From Tistrella mobilis (GTDB lineage Bacteria > Pseudomonadota > Alphaproteobacteria > Tistrellales > Tistrellaceae): 64,000 nucleotides of DNA. The DNA is taken from contig NZ_CP121017.1 in assembly GCF_041468085.1 (NCBI RefSeq), positions 2,979,676 to 3,043,675 of the forward strand, written 5' to 3'. The translations under genes were made by a program, and so were the position numbers. This document shows, piece after piece, positions 28,964-38,118 of this stretch. The notes under the pieces are model-generated. The model ran no database searches. It saw nothing but the letters and a program-made list of their open reading frames with translations, and was not told the origin of the DNA. Each line of letters starts with the position of its first letter. The stretch's first letter is position 1.

Positions 28964-30170
28964 CCTCCCCCTCCCCCGAAAGCCTGCCGCCCGAAACCCC
29001 GCCGTCTGAAGACGCCGCATCGGCGATCACCCGGTCGATGAACCGGTCGGCCGACCCACGATCTCCGCCATCTCCCGCCCGCGCCTGTATCGCGGCCGGA
29101 TCGATCTCCAGATCGTCCAGCAGCCCCGCGGCATGGTTCAGCGCGGCCGCGGTTGTCACCGCCATGGCCGGCCAGCTCTGCCACTCCACCGTCCAGGCGG
29201 CGCCGTCGCGTTCCTCGCCATGGATCAGCGCGCCGTGCAGCACCCCCAGCCGGCCCGAGACTTCGCGTGCCGCCGCAACCAGCAGCTCCGCCCGCACCGG
29301 GTTGCGCTTGTGCGGCATGGCCGAAGAGCCGCCAGCGCCGCCGAGCCGCACCTCTGCGATCTCGCTCCGCGCCATGATCAGCAGATCGGCGCCGATCTTG
29401 CCCAGCGCCCCCGCCAGCAGCGACAGCCAGCTTCCCAGCTCCGCCACGCCGTCGCGCTGGGCATGGCCCGGCATCGGTGGCAGGGCAAGGCCCAGCCGGG
29501 CGGCGAATGCCGCCTCCAGCCGTGCTCCCGCCTCGGGATCGAGGCCCGAAAGACTGCCCACCGGCCCGCCCAGGGTCGCCACCAGCAGCCGGGGTTTCAG
29601 TTCTTCCAGACGCCGGCGATGGCGGATCAGCGGCGCCAGCCAACCGGCGATCCTCAGGCCCAGCGGCAGGGGCACGGCGATCTGCCCCCGCGTCCGCCCG
29701 GCCATCATCGTCGCCCGATGCCCGTCCGCCAGCCCGGCAAGCCGCGCAACCAGCCGGGCCAGCCGCCGGTCGATCACCGCCAGGGCCAGGGCGGCCTGGC
29801 GCATCATCGCACTGTCCAGGATATCCTGGCTGGTCGCCCCCAGATGGACGAAGCCGGCCGCATCCTCTGTCACCGCCTGCCGCAGGCTCTGCACCAGCGC
29901 CGGGACCGGCACGCCGTCCCGTGCCGTGGCCGCCGCCAGCCTGGCCGGATCGATGTCGAGCCCACGGGCTGCACCGGCGATCCGCCCGGCCGCCGCCGCG
30001 GGGATCAGCCCGGCCGCAGCCCCCGCCTCGGCCAGCACCGCCTCCACCTCCAGCATCGCGCCGATCAGCGCCCGGTCCGACAGCAGGGCCGCCACCTCGC
30101 CGTCCGACCACAGTCCGCCGAACAGCACGGAGCCCGTAAAGAGCCCGACATCTGCATCGTGCTCAGACAT
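28956..30170 (-). CDS. pcaB: 3-carboxy-cis,cis-muconate cycloisomerase
   Basis: 404 residues of the fumarase/aspartase superfamily. Visible signatures are FVHLGATSQDILDSAMMRQ, AGRTRGQIAVPLPLGLRIAGWL and the catalytic loop GGAGGSSAMPHKRNPVRAE. It closes 3-carboxymuconate to 4-carboxymuconolactone in the protocatechuate branch of the beta-ketoadipate pathway. The ATG at 30170 (MSEHDADVG) overlaps the 3' end of pcaG by 8 bases. The protein is slightly shorter than many PcaB proteins at its C-terminus. Confidence 0.94.
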   Translation of the reverse strand: MSEHDADVGLFTGSVLFGGLWSDGEVAALLSDRALIGAMLEVEAVLAEAGAAAGLIPAAAAGRIAGAARGLDIDPARLAAATARDGVPVPALVQSLRQAVTEDAAGFVHLGATSQDILDSAMMRQAALALAVIDRRLARLVARLAGLADGHRATMMAGRTRGQIAVPLPLGLRIAGWLAPLIRHRRRLEELKPRLLVATLGGPVGSLSGLDPEAGARLEAAFAARLGLALPPMPGHAQRDGVAELGSWLSLLAGALGKIGADLLIMARSEIAEVRLGGAGGSSAMPHKRNPVRAELLVAAAREVSGRLGVLHGALIHGEERDGAAWTVEWQSWPAMAVTTAAALNHAAGLLDDLEIDPAAIQARAGDGGDRGSADRFIDRVIADAASSDGGVSGGRLSGEGEDA

Positions 30171-30747
30171 CGAAGAACACCGTCTCGCCATCGCCCTGCA
30201 TGCGGATGTCGAAGCCGTAGGCAGGCAGGCCCGGGACCGCCAGCCGCCGTGCCACGAGCGTTTCCCGCCGCGCCTCCGGCACCAGGGCCAGCACGGGATC
30301 GGCCGCCAGCGCCGCGATGTCCTCGGGGAAATAGATCCGGGTGAAGGCGTGGCTCAGCAGCCCGCGCATGAACAGGATCACCGACAGATGCGGTGCGCCG
30401 CCCTCGCCCGCGGCCACGCCCGGCCGCACGGTCTCGAACCGGAAGCGCCGCTCGGGATCGATGCCGGTGCCGCAGCGGCCGAAGCCCCGGAAGCCGGGCG
30501 TGTCCGGCCCCGCCACCCGGCCCGCGGCATCGCATTGCCAGATCTCGATCAGGGCATCCTCGATCGCCGCCCCGGCGCCATCCAGCACCCGGCCGGTGAT
30601 CACGATCCGCTCGCCCGGGCAGGTTTCGTCGGCGATCACCGCATCGGCGATCTGGCCGCCCTTGTAGCCGTACTGGCGTGCCGTCAGCCCATAGGCGAAG
30701 AACGGCCCCACGGTCTGCGACGGCGTCTGGATCAGGCTGTTGCGCAT
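30163..30747 (-). CDS. pcaG: Protocatechuate 3,4-dioxygenase alpha subunit
   Basis: 194 residues. It starts MRNSLIQTPSQTVGPFFAYGLT and contains the intradiol dioxygenase core (RIVITGRVLDGAGAAIEDALIEIWQ, HLSVILFMRGLLSHAFTRIYFP). As usual for the alpha chain it lacks the Tyr and His iron ligands; these are in PcaH. With PcaH it opens the protocatechuate ring between the two hydroxyls. The start at 30747 lies 4 bases after pcaH, and the 3' end overlaps pcaB. Confidence 0.94.
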   Translation of the reverse strand: MRNSLIQTPSQTVGPFFAYGLTARQYGYKGGQIADAVIADETCPGERIVITGRVLDGAGAAIEDALIEIWQCDAAGRVAGPDTPGFRGFGRCGTGIDPERRFRFETVRPGVAAGEGGAPHLSVILFMRGLLSHAFTRIYFPEDIAALAADPVLALVPEARRETLVARRLAVPGLPAYGFDIRMQGDGETVFFDV

Positions 30748-30751
30748 CGCC

Positions 30752-31456
30752 TCAATCCTCCATCGGCGTGGCCATCGCGCCCCGCAGCACGATGTCGAAC
30801 ACATAGCCCAGGGCGAATTCCGGCTGCGTGACGCCGATATCGAATCGCGCCACCAGCCGGTCCCGCGCCCCGGCATCGGCGGTCGCCTGGAAGATCGGGT
30901 CCAGCGCCAGCAGCGGGTCGCCCGGGAAATACATCTGGGTCACCAGCCGGCTGGCGAAGCTGCGCCCGAACAGCGACAGATGGATGTGGTTGGGCCGCCA
31001 GGCATTGGCATGGTTGCGCCAGGGATAGGCGCCGGGCTTGACCGTCGTGAAGACATAGCGGCCTTCGCCATCGGTCACCACCCGGCCGGCCCCGGTGAAA
31101 TTCGGGTCGAGCGGCGCATCATGGGCATCGGCCGCATGGACATAGCGCCCGGCGGCATTGGCCTGCCAGATCTCGATCAGCGTCTCCGGCACCGGCCGGC
31201 CGGCGTCGTCCAGCACCCGGCCGGTCACCACGATCCGCTCACCCAGCGGCTCGCCATTGACGCGGCCGTTGCGGGTCAGATCATGGTCCAGCGGCCCGAC
31301 CGCATCATGGCCGAAGACCGGGGCGGTCGCCTCCATCAGCCCGTGCGGGATCGGGATCAGCGGTTTCGACGGCGCCCGCAGCAGGGTCGATTTGTAATCG
31401 GGCGCCAGATAGGGCGGCTGGGCGGACCAGTCGCGGGGGGAAATCTTTCCGGTCAC
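30752..31456 (-). CDS. pcaH: Protocatechuate 3,4-dioxygenase beta subunit
   Basis: 234 residues. The non-haem Fe(III) ligands are all present: Tyr105 (GRYVHAAD), Tyr144 (PGAYPWRNH), His157 and His159 (RPNHIHLS). The family opening PPYLAPDYKSTLLRAPSKPLIPIPH is clear. It forms the catalytic half of the ring-cleaving dioxygenase with PcaG. A GTG start at 31456 overlaps the pcaC stop as GTGA, showing tight translational coupling inside the pca operon. Confidence 0.96.
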   Translation of the reverse strand: MTGKISPRDWSAQPPYLAPDYKSTLLRAPSKPLIPIPHGLMEATAPVFGHDAVGPLDHDLTRNGRVNGEPLGERIVVTGRVLDDAGRPVPETLIEIWQANAAGRYVHAADAHDAPLDPNFTGAGRVVTDGEGRYVFTTVKPGAYPWRNHANAWRPNHIHLSLFGRSFASRLVTQMYFPGDPLLALDPIFQATADAGARDRLVARFDIGVTQPEFALGYVFDIVLRGAMATPMED

Positions 31457-31866
31457 CTGTCCTGCCCTCCCTCTTCATCGGCGGAGGCCCCCGCCGTCAT
31501 CTCGGCCAGCACCCGTTTGGCGATGGCAAAGGCGGTGTTGGCCGCCGGAACCCCGGCATAGACCGCCACATGCAGCAGCGCCTCCTGCACATCCGCAGCA
31601 CTGGCACCGGTATTGGCCGTGGCGCGGACATGCATCGCCATCTCGTCGTGATGGCCCAGCGCCGCCAGCAGGGTGATGGTCAGCATCGACCGCTCGCGCG
31701 GGGTCAGGTGCGGCCGGCTCCAGACATCGCCCCAGGCGCCGCGGGTGATGAAATCCTGAAACGGTGCGTCGAAAGCCGACATGTTGCGGCGGGCCCGGTC
31801 GACATGGGCATCGCCCAGCACCCGGCGGCGCATCGCCTCCCCCACGACGTCACGCGGATCGGACAT
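31453..31866 (-). CDS. pcaC: 4-carboxymuconolactone decarboxylase
   Basis: 137 residues, the normal single-domain PcaC length. The AhpD-like/CMD signature is RSMLTITLLAALGHHDEMAMHVRATANTG, with LLHVAVYAGVPAANTAF near the end. It decarboxylates 4-carboxymuconolactone to 3-oxoadipate enol-lactone. It is the first gene of the operon and is divergent from the PcaQ-like regulator across about 80 bases. No pcaD (enol-lactone hydrolase) gene is found in the operon, so the next step must be encoded elsewhere. Confidence 0.93.
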   Translation of the reverse strand: MSDPRDVVGEAMRRRVLGDAHVDRARRNMSAFDAPFQDFITRGAWGDVWSRPHLTPRERSMLTITLLAALGHHDEMAMHVRATANTGASAADVQEALLHVAVYAGVPAANTAFAIAKRVLAEMTAGASADEEGGQDR

Positions 31867-31948
31867 GGCCGGTCTCCGTCATATGGCCCCGCATCTGCCC
31901 GGGCTCGTGTAGGATGATCGGGGGGTGCATGAAGGGAGAGGCGGGCAC

Positions 31949-32935
31949 ATGATCGACCGGCGCATCAAGTTCCGGCATCTGACATGTTTCCTGGAAGTGG
32001 CGCGGCTGCGCAGCGTGATGGCCGCCGCCGACAGCCTGGCGATCACCCAGCCGGCAGTCTCGAAGACGCTCCGCGAGCTGGAAGAGGTGCTGGACGCCCG
32101 GCTGTTCGACCGCGGCCGCCGCGGCCTGACCCTCACACCCTTCGGCCGCCTGTTCCTGAACCATGCCGGCACGGCGGTGACCGCCCTCAGTGACGGCGTG
32201 GATGCCATCGCCCGTGCCCGCACCGGCGGCGGCGGCGAGCTTCTGCGCATCGGCGCCCTGCCCACCGTCGCAGCCCAGGTGATGCCCACGGCGGTCCGGC
32301 GGTTCGGCGCCGGCGGGGCGCGGGCAACCGTGCGCGTCGTCGACGGGCCGAATACCCTGCTGCTGGCCCAGCTCAGGATCGGCGAACTCGATCTGGTCGT
32401 CGGGCGGCTGGCCGAACCGGAGGCGATGACCGGGCTCAGCTTCGAACATCTCTATTCCGAGCGGGTCACCTTCGCCGTCCGCCCCGGCCATCCGCTGCTC
32501 GACCACCCGGTCCCCGACCCGCGGGCGGTGGCCGCCTTCCCGCTGATCGTGCCGCCGCCCGGCTCGATCATCCGGCCGGTGGTGGACCGTTTTCTGATCG
32601 CGGCCGGCATCCGCCGGATCGACGGTGCGATCGAAACCGTCTCCGGCACCTTCGGCCGCAGCTATGTCCGGCAGTCGGATGCGGTCTGGATCATCTCGCG
32701 GGGTGTCGTCGCCCGCGACATCGTCGAGGGCCAGCTGCGCGAACTGCGTCTGGATACCGGCGACACCAGCGGGCCCGTCGGTCTCACCACCCGTGCCGAC
32801 CAGCCGCCGACGCCGGTGCTGCGCCTGTTGATCGACGCGATCCGCGATGTGGCGGCGGATCTGCGGGCGGCGGATGCGGAAGAGGAACTGGTCCATCTGC
32901 TCAATACCCCAACAGTCGCGGCAGGGTCAGCGTGA
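31949..32935 (+). CDS. pcaQ: LysR-type regulator, PcaQ-like activator of the pca operon
   Basis: 328 residues. The N-terminal helix-turn-helix reads KFRHLTCFLEVARLRSVMAAADSLAITQPAVSKTLRELEEVL. The C-terminal substrate-binding fold starts at ELLRIGALPTVAAQVMPTAVRRF, a stretch typical of the PcaQ/GbpR group. ATG 31949 has a GGAGAGG ribosome binding site. The divergent position next to pcaC is that of PcaQ, which activates pca genes in response to beta-carboxymuconate or its lactone. The gene's 3' end overlaps the convergent dctM-like gene by 35 bases. Confidence 0.85.
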   Translation: MIDRRIKFRHLTCFLEVARLRSVMAAADSLAITQPAVSKTLRELEEVLDARLFDRGRRGLTLTPFGRLFLNHAGTAVTALSDGVDAIARARTGGGGELLRIGALPTVAAQVMPTAVRRFGAGGARATVRVVDGPNTLLLAQLRIGELDLVVGRLAEPEAMTGLSFEHLYSERVTFAVRPGHPLLDHPVPDPRAVAAFPLIVPPPGSIIRPVVDRFLIAAGIRRIDGAIETVSGTFGRSYVRQSDAVWIISRGVVARDIVEGQLRELRLDTGDTSGPVGLTTRADQPPTPVLRLLIDAIRDVAADLRAADAEEELVHLLNTPTVAAGSA

Positions 32936-34238
32936 TCGCCGGCACGGCCACCAGCAGTGACACGCGGACGATCTCGGCGGCAAAGAACGGCATCACGCCA
33001 CGGAAGGTCTCACGCATCGGCACGTCGCGGGCCAGGCCGTTGATGATGAAGACATTGAGCCCGACCGGCGGCGTGATCAGCCCCAGCTCAACCACCACCA
33101 GGGCGATGATGCCGAACCAGACCTTCTGATCCTCGGGCGTGAGGCCGAAATCGAGCCCCGCCACCACCGGCCACAGGAACGGAATGGCAAGCAGGATCAT
33201 GCTCAGGGAATCCATCAGGCAGCCGAGCAGGATCAGCAGAGCCAGGATCGCGACCAGGATCAGATAGGGGTCGAGCGTACTCTCCCGCACCAGGGCCGCC
33301 CCGGCCTGCGGCAGGCCCGACCGGGCAAGGAAGATCTGCAGCAGGGCCGCGCCGAACAGGATCAGGTAGATCATGGCGGTGGACAGCGCCGTCTCCAGCA
33401 CGGCGGCTTTGAGCCCGCCGATGCCGAGGCCGCCCCGCCCGCTGAGCCGCAGGCCGATCCCGTAGAGCCCGACCAGCAATGCCCCCACCGCGGCGGCCGG
33501 TGTGGGGTTGAACAGGCCGATATAGATGCCCCCGATCACCACCCCGAAAACCACGAGCACCGGCGCCAGACGCAGGGTCAGCCGCAGCTTCTCGGGCCAG
33601 GCCACCGGTGCCGCAGGCGGTCCCAGTTCCGGCTTCAGCAGCACCTGGATGCGGATGACCGCAAGAAAGAAGGCCACCGCGATCAGCCCGGGCACCAGAG
33701 CGGCGCCGAACATGGTGACGATATTGCTTTCCACCGTCACCGCATAGATCACCAGCACCACCGAGGGCGGGATCAGGATGCCGAGCGTGCCGCCGGCCGC
33801 CAGCGTGCCGGTCGCAAGGGCCGGGGCATAGCCCAGCCGGCGGAGTTCCGGCAGCGCCACCTGACCCATGGTCGATGCCGTGGCAAGCGACGAGCCGCAG
33901 ACCGCGCCGAACCCGGCGCAGGCACCGATCGCCGCCATGGCGACCCCGCCGCGCATCCGGCCGATCCAGGCATTGACGCCGGCGAACAGGTCACCCGACA
34001 GGCCCGAGCGGCCGGCGAACTGGCCCATCAGGATGAAGAACGGCACCACGCTGAGGTCGTAGAGCGAGAACTGGTCGAAGGCGAGGGTCTGCAACTGCCG
34101 AAGCAGGATGGTTTCTCCCGACAGCACCACCGTGCCGCCGGCGCCGACCAGCGCCATGGCCAGCGCGATCGGCACCCTGAGGGCGATCATCACGAACATG
34201 ATGACCATGCCGGCAATGCCGGTCTCGATCGGGCCCAT
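32901..34238 (-). CDS. TRAP transporter large permease (DctM family)
   Basis: 445 residues with about twelve membrane segments, the expected size for DctM. Family blocks: LRVPIALAMALVGAGG, FDQFSLYDLSVVPFFILMGQFAGRSGLS, GFGAVCGSSLATASTMGQVALPELRRLGY, AAGGTLGILIPPSVVLVIYAV and ELGLITPPVGLNVFIINGLA. It forms the Na+-coupled channel part of a tripartite carboxylate importer. ATG 34238 follows the DctQ stop by 4 bases. The neighbouring pca genes suggest an aromatic or related organic acid, but this is inference from position. Confidence 0.92.
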   Translation of the reverse strand: MGPIETGIAGMVIMFVMIALRVPIALAMALVGAGGTVVLSGETILLRQLQTLAFDQFSLYDLSVVPFFILMGQFAGRSGLSGDLFAGVNAWIGRMRGGVAMAAIGACAGFGAVCGSSLATASTMGQVALPELRRLGYAPALATGTLAAGGTLGILIPPSVVLVIYAVTVESNIVTMFGAALVPGLIAVAFFLAVIRIQVLLKPELGPPAAPVAWPEKLRLTLRLAPVLVVFGVVIGGIYIGLFNPTPAAAVGALLVGLYGIGLRLSGRGGLGIGGLKAAVLETALSTAMIYLILFGAALLQIFLARSGLPQAGAALVRESTLDPYLILVAILALLILLGCLMDSLSMILLAIPFLWPVVAGLDFGLTPEDQKVWFGIIALVVVELGLITPPVGLNVFIINGLARDVPMRETFRGVMPFFAAEIVRVSLLVAVPAITLTLPRLLGY

Positions 34239-34242
34239 AGGA

Positions 34243-34797
34243 TCAATGCCCTCCCGCGCCGCCGGCCGTGACGCCATCACCGTCGATCCCGCCCGCAGGC
34301 CGCCCGCCCGCCGCCATCCAGGCCGCCACCACGGCCCAGAGCAGCAGCGACGTCAGGATCGGCGGGAAGGCCCACCAGACCGGAATCTGCAGGATCGGCG
34401 TCACTTCAGGGTAATCGGTGGCGTAATAGCCAAGAAAGCCCAGGCTCATCCGCCAGAGCAGCAGCAGCGCGAAGCCGGCCATCAGAACATCCACCACCCG
34501 GTCGAGCCCGCGCTGCACCCCGGGCCGCAGGGCCTGAATGAACAGGTCCACCGAGACATGGGCACGCATCAGCTGGGCGAAGGGCAGGAAGGCGAAGACG
34601 GCGATCGCGCAGCCCAGCTGGGTCAGTTCGAAATCCCCGGTGATCGGCCGGCGGATGGCGAGGTCGAGCACGATGCTCGTTCCCGTCACCGCCATCACCG
34701 CGACCAGAACCACCCCGCCGGCCAGCGCCCAGAGGCGGGCTGCCCGTTCCGGCAGCGGACGCCCTCGCGCGCGTCTCTCACCCGCCATGCATCTCAC
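34243..34797 (-). CDS. TRAP transporter small permease (DctQ family)
   Basis: 184 residues with four hydrophobic segments and the DctQ signature DLAIRRPITGDFELTQLGCAIAVFAFLPFAQLMRAHVSVDLF. It couples the binding protein to the DctM channel. A GTG at 34797 overlaps the DctP stop as GTGA; the ATG at 34788 is an equally good start. The gene lies between dctP and dctM in the standard order P-Q-M. Confidence 0.9.
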   Translation of the reverse strand: MRCMAGERRARGRPLPERAARLWALAGGVVLVAVMAVTGTSIVLDLAIRRPITGDFELTQLGCAIAVFAFLPFAQLMRAHVSVDLFIQALRPGVQRGLDRVVDVLMAGFALLLLWRMSLGFLGYYATDYPEVTPILQIPVWWAFPPILTSLLLWAVVAAWMAAGGRPAGGIDGDGVTAGGAGGH

Positions 34798-35825
34798 TCG
34801 CCATGCGCGGCGACGCGCTCGCGCGCCCGGGCGACCAGGGCGGCAGCGTCGATGCCCTTCGAGGCGACATCCTCGATCCAGCGGGCCTCGACCGGCGCCA
34901 GCGCGGTGCGGAAGGCCGCGAGTTCGTCAGGCGTCAGCTTCGCAATGGTGGTGCCGCGATCGGTATAGGCCTTGCGCCCGACATCTTCCGCCGCCAGCCA
35001 GGCCTTGCCGATCTCCCGGGCGAAATCCGCGCCGGAATTGCGGTCGATCACCGCCTTCAGATCCTCGGGCAGGCCGTCATACTTCGCCTTGTTCATGGCG
35101 AAAATGAACACCGCCGTCCCGAAGCGCTCGCCATTGGCACCCTCGCCGGGGCCGCGGGTCAGCTGGTCGAGCTTCAGCGACGGCACCACCTCGAACGGCA
35201 CCATCACTCCGTCGATGACCCGTTTGGAAATCGCCGCCGGCACGTCCGGCACCGGCATGCCGATCGGCGACCCGCCCAGCGCTTCCACCACCCAGCCGCC
35301 GACCCGGCCGGGAATGCGGATCTTCTTGCCCTGAACATCGGCGGGGCTGCGCACCGGGGCATCGACCATGTTCAGGGTCTGGCCGGCATGGACATGGACC
35401 AGCAGCGGCTTGACGGTCTTGAACTCGTCGGCAAAGTCGGTCGCCAGCATGTCGCGGATCGCAAGATTGGTCGCAACCGGATCGTTCAGATGCACGAAGG
35501 GCAGCTCGAAGACTTCAAGCTTCGGGAAACGGCCGGGGGTATAGCCCGCCACCGTCCAGACGATGTCGGCGATACCGTCCTCGGCCTGCTGGAACAGCTG
35601 GTTGGGCTTGCCGCCCAGCGACATCGACGGATAGATCTCGACCGAGATCCGGCCGCCGGAGTCCTCTTCCACCCGCTTCGCCCAGGGCTCGATCAGCCGG
35701 GTCTGGGCCGGGGCCATCTGATTCAGGAAATGGTGAACGGTCAGTTTCACCTGGTCGGCCGCCATCGCCGATGCCGAGATCAGCATCGCCGACGACGCCA
35801 CAGCCAATCGCATGAAGATGCGCAT
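34794..35825 (-). CDS. TRAP transporter periplasmic substrate-binding protein (DctP family)
   Basis: 343 residues. A signal peptide is plain (MRIFMRLAVASSAMLISASAMA, cleavage near residue 22-23). The mature part begins KLTVHHFLNQMAPAQTRLIEPWAKRVEEDSGGRISVEIYPSM and contains the family stretch GKKIRIPGRVGGWVVEALGGSPIGMPVPDV, whose arginine usually pairs with the ligand carboxylate. The ATG at 35825 has a GGGGGAT ribosome binding site. It captures an organic acid in the periplasm. It is the first gene of a three-gene operon directed toward pcaQ/pca. Confidence 0.92.
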   Translation of the reverse strand: MRIFMRLAVASSAMLISASAMAADQVKLTVHHFLNQMAPAQTRLIEPWAKRVEEDSGGRISVEIYPSMSLGGKPNQLFQQAEDGIADIVWTVAGYTPGRFPKLEVFELPFVHLNDPVATNLAIRDMLATDFADEFKTVKPLLVHVHAGQTLNMVDAPVRSPADVQGKKIRIPGRVGGWVVEALGGSPIGMPVPDVPAAISKRVIDGVMVPFEVVPSLKLDQLTRGPGEGANGERFGTAVFIFAMNKAKYDGLPEDLKAVIDRNSGADFAREIGKAWLAAEDVGRKAYTDRGTTIAKLTPDELAAFRTALAPVEARWIEDVASKGIDAAALVARARERVAAHGE

Positions 35826-36099
35826 CCGATATCCCCCCTGAACGTCGCATCGTCCGGCCCGGGGCCGGCTGCCGGGTGGTCCCGGCGCGATCATTGGGTT
35901 CACGATGGCAGCGACGGCCGGCGATTCAAAGTGAGGTTTGCCGCCCTTCACCATAACCATTCGGTTATATCAGCGCACAGTGTTACGGCAGTCTGTCGCG
36001 CGGCCATACGCGGCGAGGTGGAGACGAGGCCTGTACAACCGGTGCCTTCCGATCCACACTTCGCAGACGATGTCGACATCGCATGGCGGGGGAGGACGC

Positions 36100-37272
36100 A
36101 TGACGAGCTGGGCCCTGATCCTGGTGCCGGGATACTACCGCAAGCCCAAGAACACGCTGCGCGACGTGCTGGTCGCGAACCTGACCCTGTCGGAAACCAT
36201 GCCGATGACCGAGACCGCATCGGATACCGACAAGGCGACGCTCACGGTCATCCCTTCGGACACCACCGGCCTGCCCGCGACGCTCGACGTCTACGAGGCC
36301 TCATGGTCCGACCTGATCCCGACGCCGGCCGAAGAACGGCCGATCGGCCGCCTGTTCCAGGGGCTGTCGCTGCTGATCTACTGGCTCGGCTATCCGCGGA
36401 TGTGGCTGGCGATCTTCCGCTATTCCTTCTATATCGCGGTCGGCTATCTCGCCTCCGCGGCCATGCTGGTGCTCTGGCTGATTTCGCTGATCTCGATCGT
36501 GGCGCAGGCAACCGGTGCCGATACCACCACCACTCCGGTCACGGCCGATGGCTCCGATGCCATGGTCTGGGTGGGACAGCATGTGCAGGCGGCAGCCGCC
36601 TGGCTGGTGGCGAAGCTGCCGCCGACCTGGGCGGCGACCCTGACCATCCTCATCCCTCTGCTGCCGGTCATGACCGTCGCCGACCTCGCCGCCTTCACCC
36701 GCGCCTATCTGCGCGATGCCGCAGCCGATGGCATCACCGGCCTGCGCGCCCGGTTGCGCATGCGCGTCCAGACCAGCCTCGCCAAGGCGCTCACCTCGGG
36801 CAGTTACGACCGGGTCATCATCGTCGGCCATTCTTTCGGCTCGCTCATCGTCACCGATCTGATCGCCGGCTGGTATCGGGCAGCCGACCTTGAAAAAATC
36901 TCGGTCGTCACGATCGGGTCGCCAGGTGCGGTTCTCGCCTTCCGCTCCGACTGGCTGGACCAGGAGATCGCCGCCGCCGTCGAACGCAGGCCGGGGTGTG
37001 GCTGGACCGATATCCATGCCGATCGCGACCTGCTCTCGGCCGGTCTGGTGCCTGTCGACAGCCCGGCCGTCGAAACCGGCGACATCACCCGCATCGTCGT
37101 CGACCTGCCCGGTGGCCTGATGGACCGGATCGACGGCACCATCCACTTCACCTATTTCCGCGATGAACGTGTGCTGCGCACCATCCTGGGACAAGGCGCG
37201 GCGCCGGGTGCCCCGGCACTTCCGGGCACCGCGGAAAAACCCGCCTTGCCCGCGCCCATGCCTGCGGCCTGA
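36100..37272 (+). CDS. Membrane-anchored alpha/beta hydrolase-like protein
   Basis: 390 residues. The chain begins with a hydrolase-like strand (SWALILVPGYYRKPKNTLRDVL). It then has a hydrophobic hairpin (YSFYIAVGYLASAAMLVLWL and WAATLTILIPLLPVMTVADL, about residues 108-200). It resumes with a nucleophile elbow RVIIVGHSFGSLIVTDLI (Ser245 in GHSFG). Candidate acid and base are in DIHADRDLL and GTIHFTYF. The arrangement suggests a lipase/esterase whose lid is replaced by membrane segments. ATG 36100 has a GGGGGAGG ribosome binding site. No specific family is recognised, and the neighbours give no clue. Confidence 0.7.
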   Translation: MTSWALILVPGYYRKPKNTLRDVLVANLTLSETMPMTETASDTDKATLTVIPSDTTGLPATLDVYEASWSDLIPTPAEERPIGRLFQGLSLLIYWLGYPRMWLAIFRYSFYIAVGYLASAAMLVLWLISLISIVAQATGADTTTTPVTADGSDAMVWVGQHVQAAAAWLVAKLPPTWAATLTILIPLLPVMTVADLAAFTRAYLRDAAADGITGLRARLRMRVQTSLAKALTSGSYDRVIIVGHSFGSLIVTDLIAGWYRAADLEKISVVTIGSPGAVLAFRSDWLDQEIAAAVERRPGCGWTDIHADRDLLSAGLVPVDSPAVETGDITRIVVDLPGGLMDRIDGTIHFTYFRDERVLRTILGQGAAPGAPALPGTAEKPALPAPMPAA

Positions 37273-37302
37273 AACAGGCCCGCGCCCCGAAAGCCATCGC
37301 GG

Positions 37303-37782
37303 ATGCCGACCTTCGATCGCGCCCTGTGGGCCCTGCCCGTGATCTACCTCGTCCACATCGTCGAGGAATACGGCGCCGGTTTCCCCGCCTGGATGAGCCT
37401 GCACATGCAGGCCGATATGGACGATGCCGGATTTCTCCGCAACAACGCCCTGTTCATGGCGATCCTGGTCTCGCTCTGCCTGTGGGCAGCGCGCAGCCGC
37501 AGGCGGCTCTCCGCTCTGCTGCTGCTCGCCTGGGCAAGCGGGCAGCTGTTCTGGAACTTCATCTTTCACCTGGCAACGACCGTCATCGCCGACAGCTATT
37601 CCCCGGGCCTCGTTACCGCAACCCTGCTCTATCAGCCGGCCTCGCTGGTGATGGCGGGGCTCGCAGTCCGCGACCGCCGCCTGGGCCTGCCCGATATCCT
37701 CCTCGCCTTCGCCATCGGCGCAGGCTTGATGCTGTTCGTCATCTGGGCAGGGCTGTGGCAGTTCGACCTGCCGGCCGTCTGA
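37303..37782 (+). CDS. HXXEE domain-containing membrane protein
   Basis: 159 residues with four hydrophobic segments. Early in the chain is LVHIVEEYGAGFPAW, the H-x-x-E-E motif that names the family, followed by SGQLFWNFIFHLATTV, in which the second histidine usually falls. The function of this integral membrane family is not known; metal binding by the His/Glu residues is plausible. It starts 30 bases after the hydrolase gene on the same strand and may be co-transcribed with it. Confidence 0.75.
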   Translation: MPTFDRALWALPVIYLVHIVEEYGAGFPAWMSLHMQADMDDAGFLRNNALFMAILVSLCLWAARSRRRLSALLLLAWASGQLFWNFIFHLATTVIADSYSPGLVTATLLYQPASLVMAGLAVRDRRLGLPDILLAFAIGAGLMLFVIWAGLWQFDLPAV

Positions 37783-38118
37783 GGGAGAAGAGGCAGGGCG
37801 GAAGAATGGACAGAAAGAGATCGCGAGGGCCCCTGCTCAAGGAGATCCGCCCCCGCTCCCCGTGTTTTTGAGGGACGCCTGCGCCCTCCCCTGCCCGGCG
37901 CGACGGCAGCGCGGGGTGCTGAACGCAGCAACGCCGCCCGCGGCGTGTGGCCAGGGGCGGCGTTTGCTTAAAACTTGGTTGCGGGGGCACGCAACAGCCA
38001 ATCCCCTAAATTCAGGTTCTGCGCCTGACCTAAGTGGAGGCGCATGCCTCAGCCAAAGGAGAGAGCGCTTCTTACTGGCCGGGCGACACGAGGGTTCGCA
38101 CCTCCCCGATCATGGTGG
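37783..38118. other. Non-coding stretch with a hairpin at the chromosome/remnant border
   Basis: No credible gene is seen. A stem is formed by AACGCCGCCC (37930-37939) and GGGCGGCGTT (37955-37964), and a smaller one by TTGCG/CGCAA around 37979-37994. Phage-derived sequence begins shortly after. No tRNA-like attachment sequence was found here. Confidence 0.5.
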
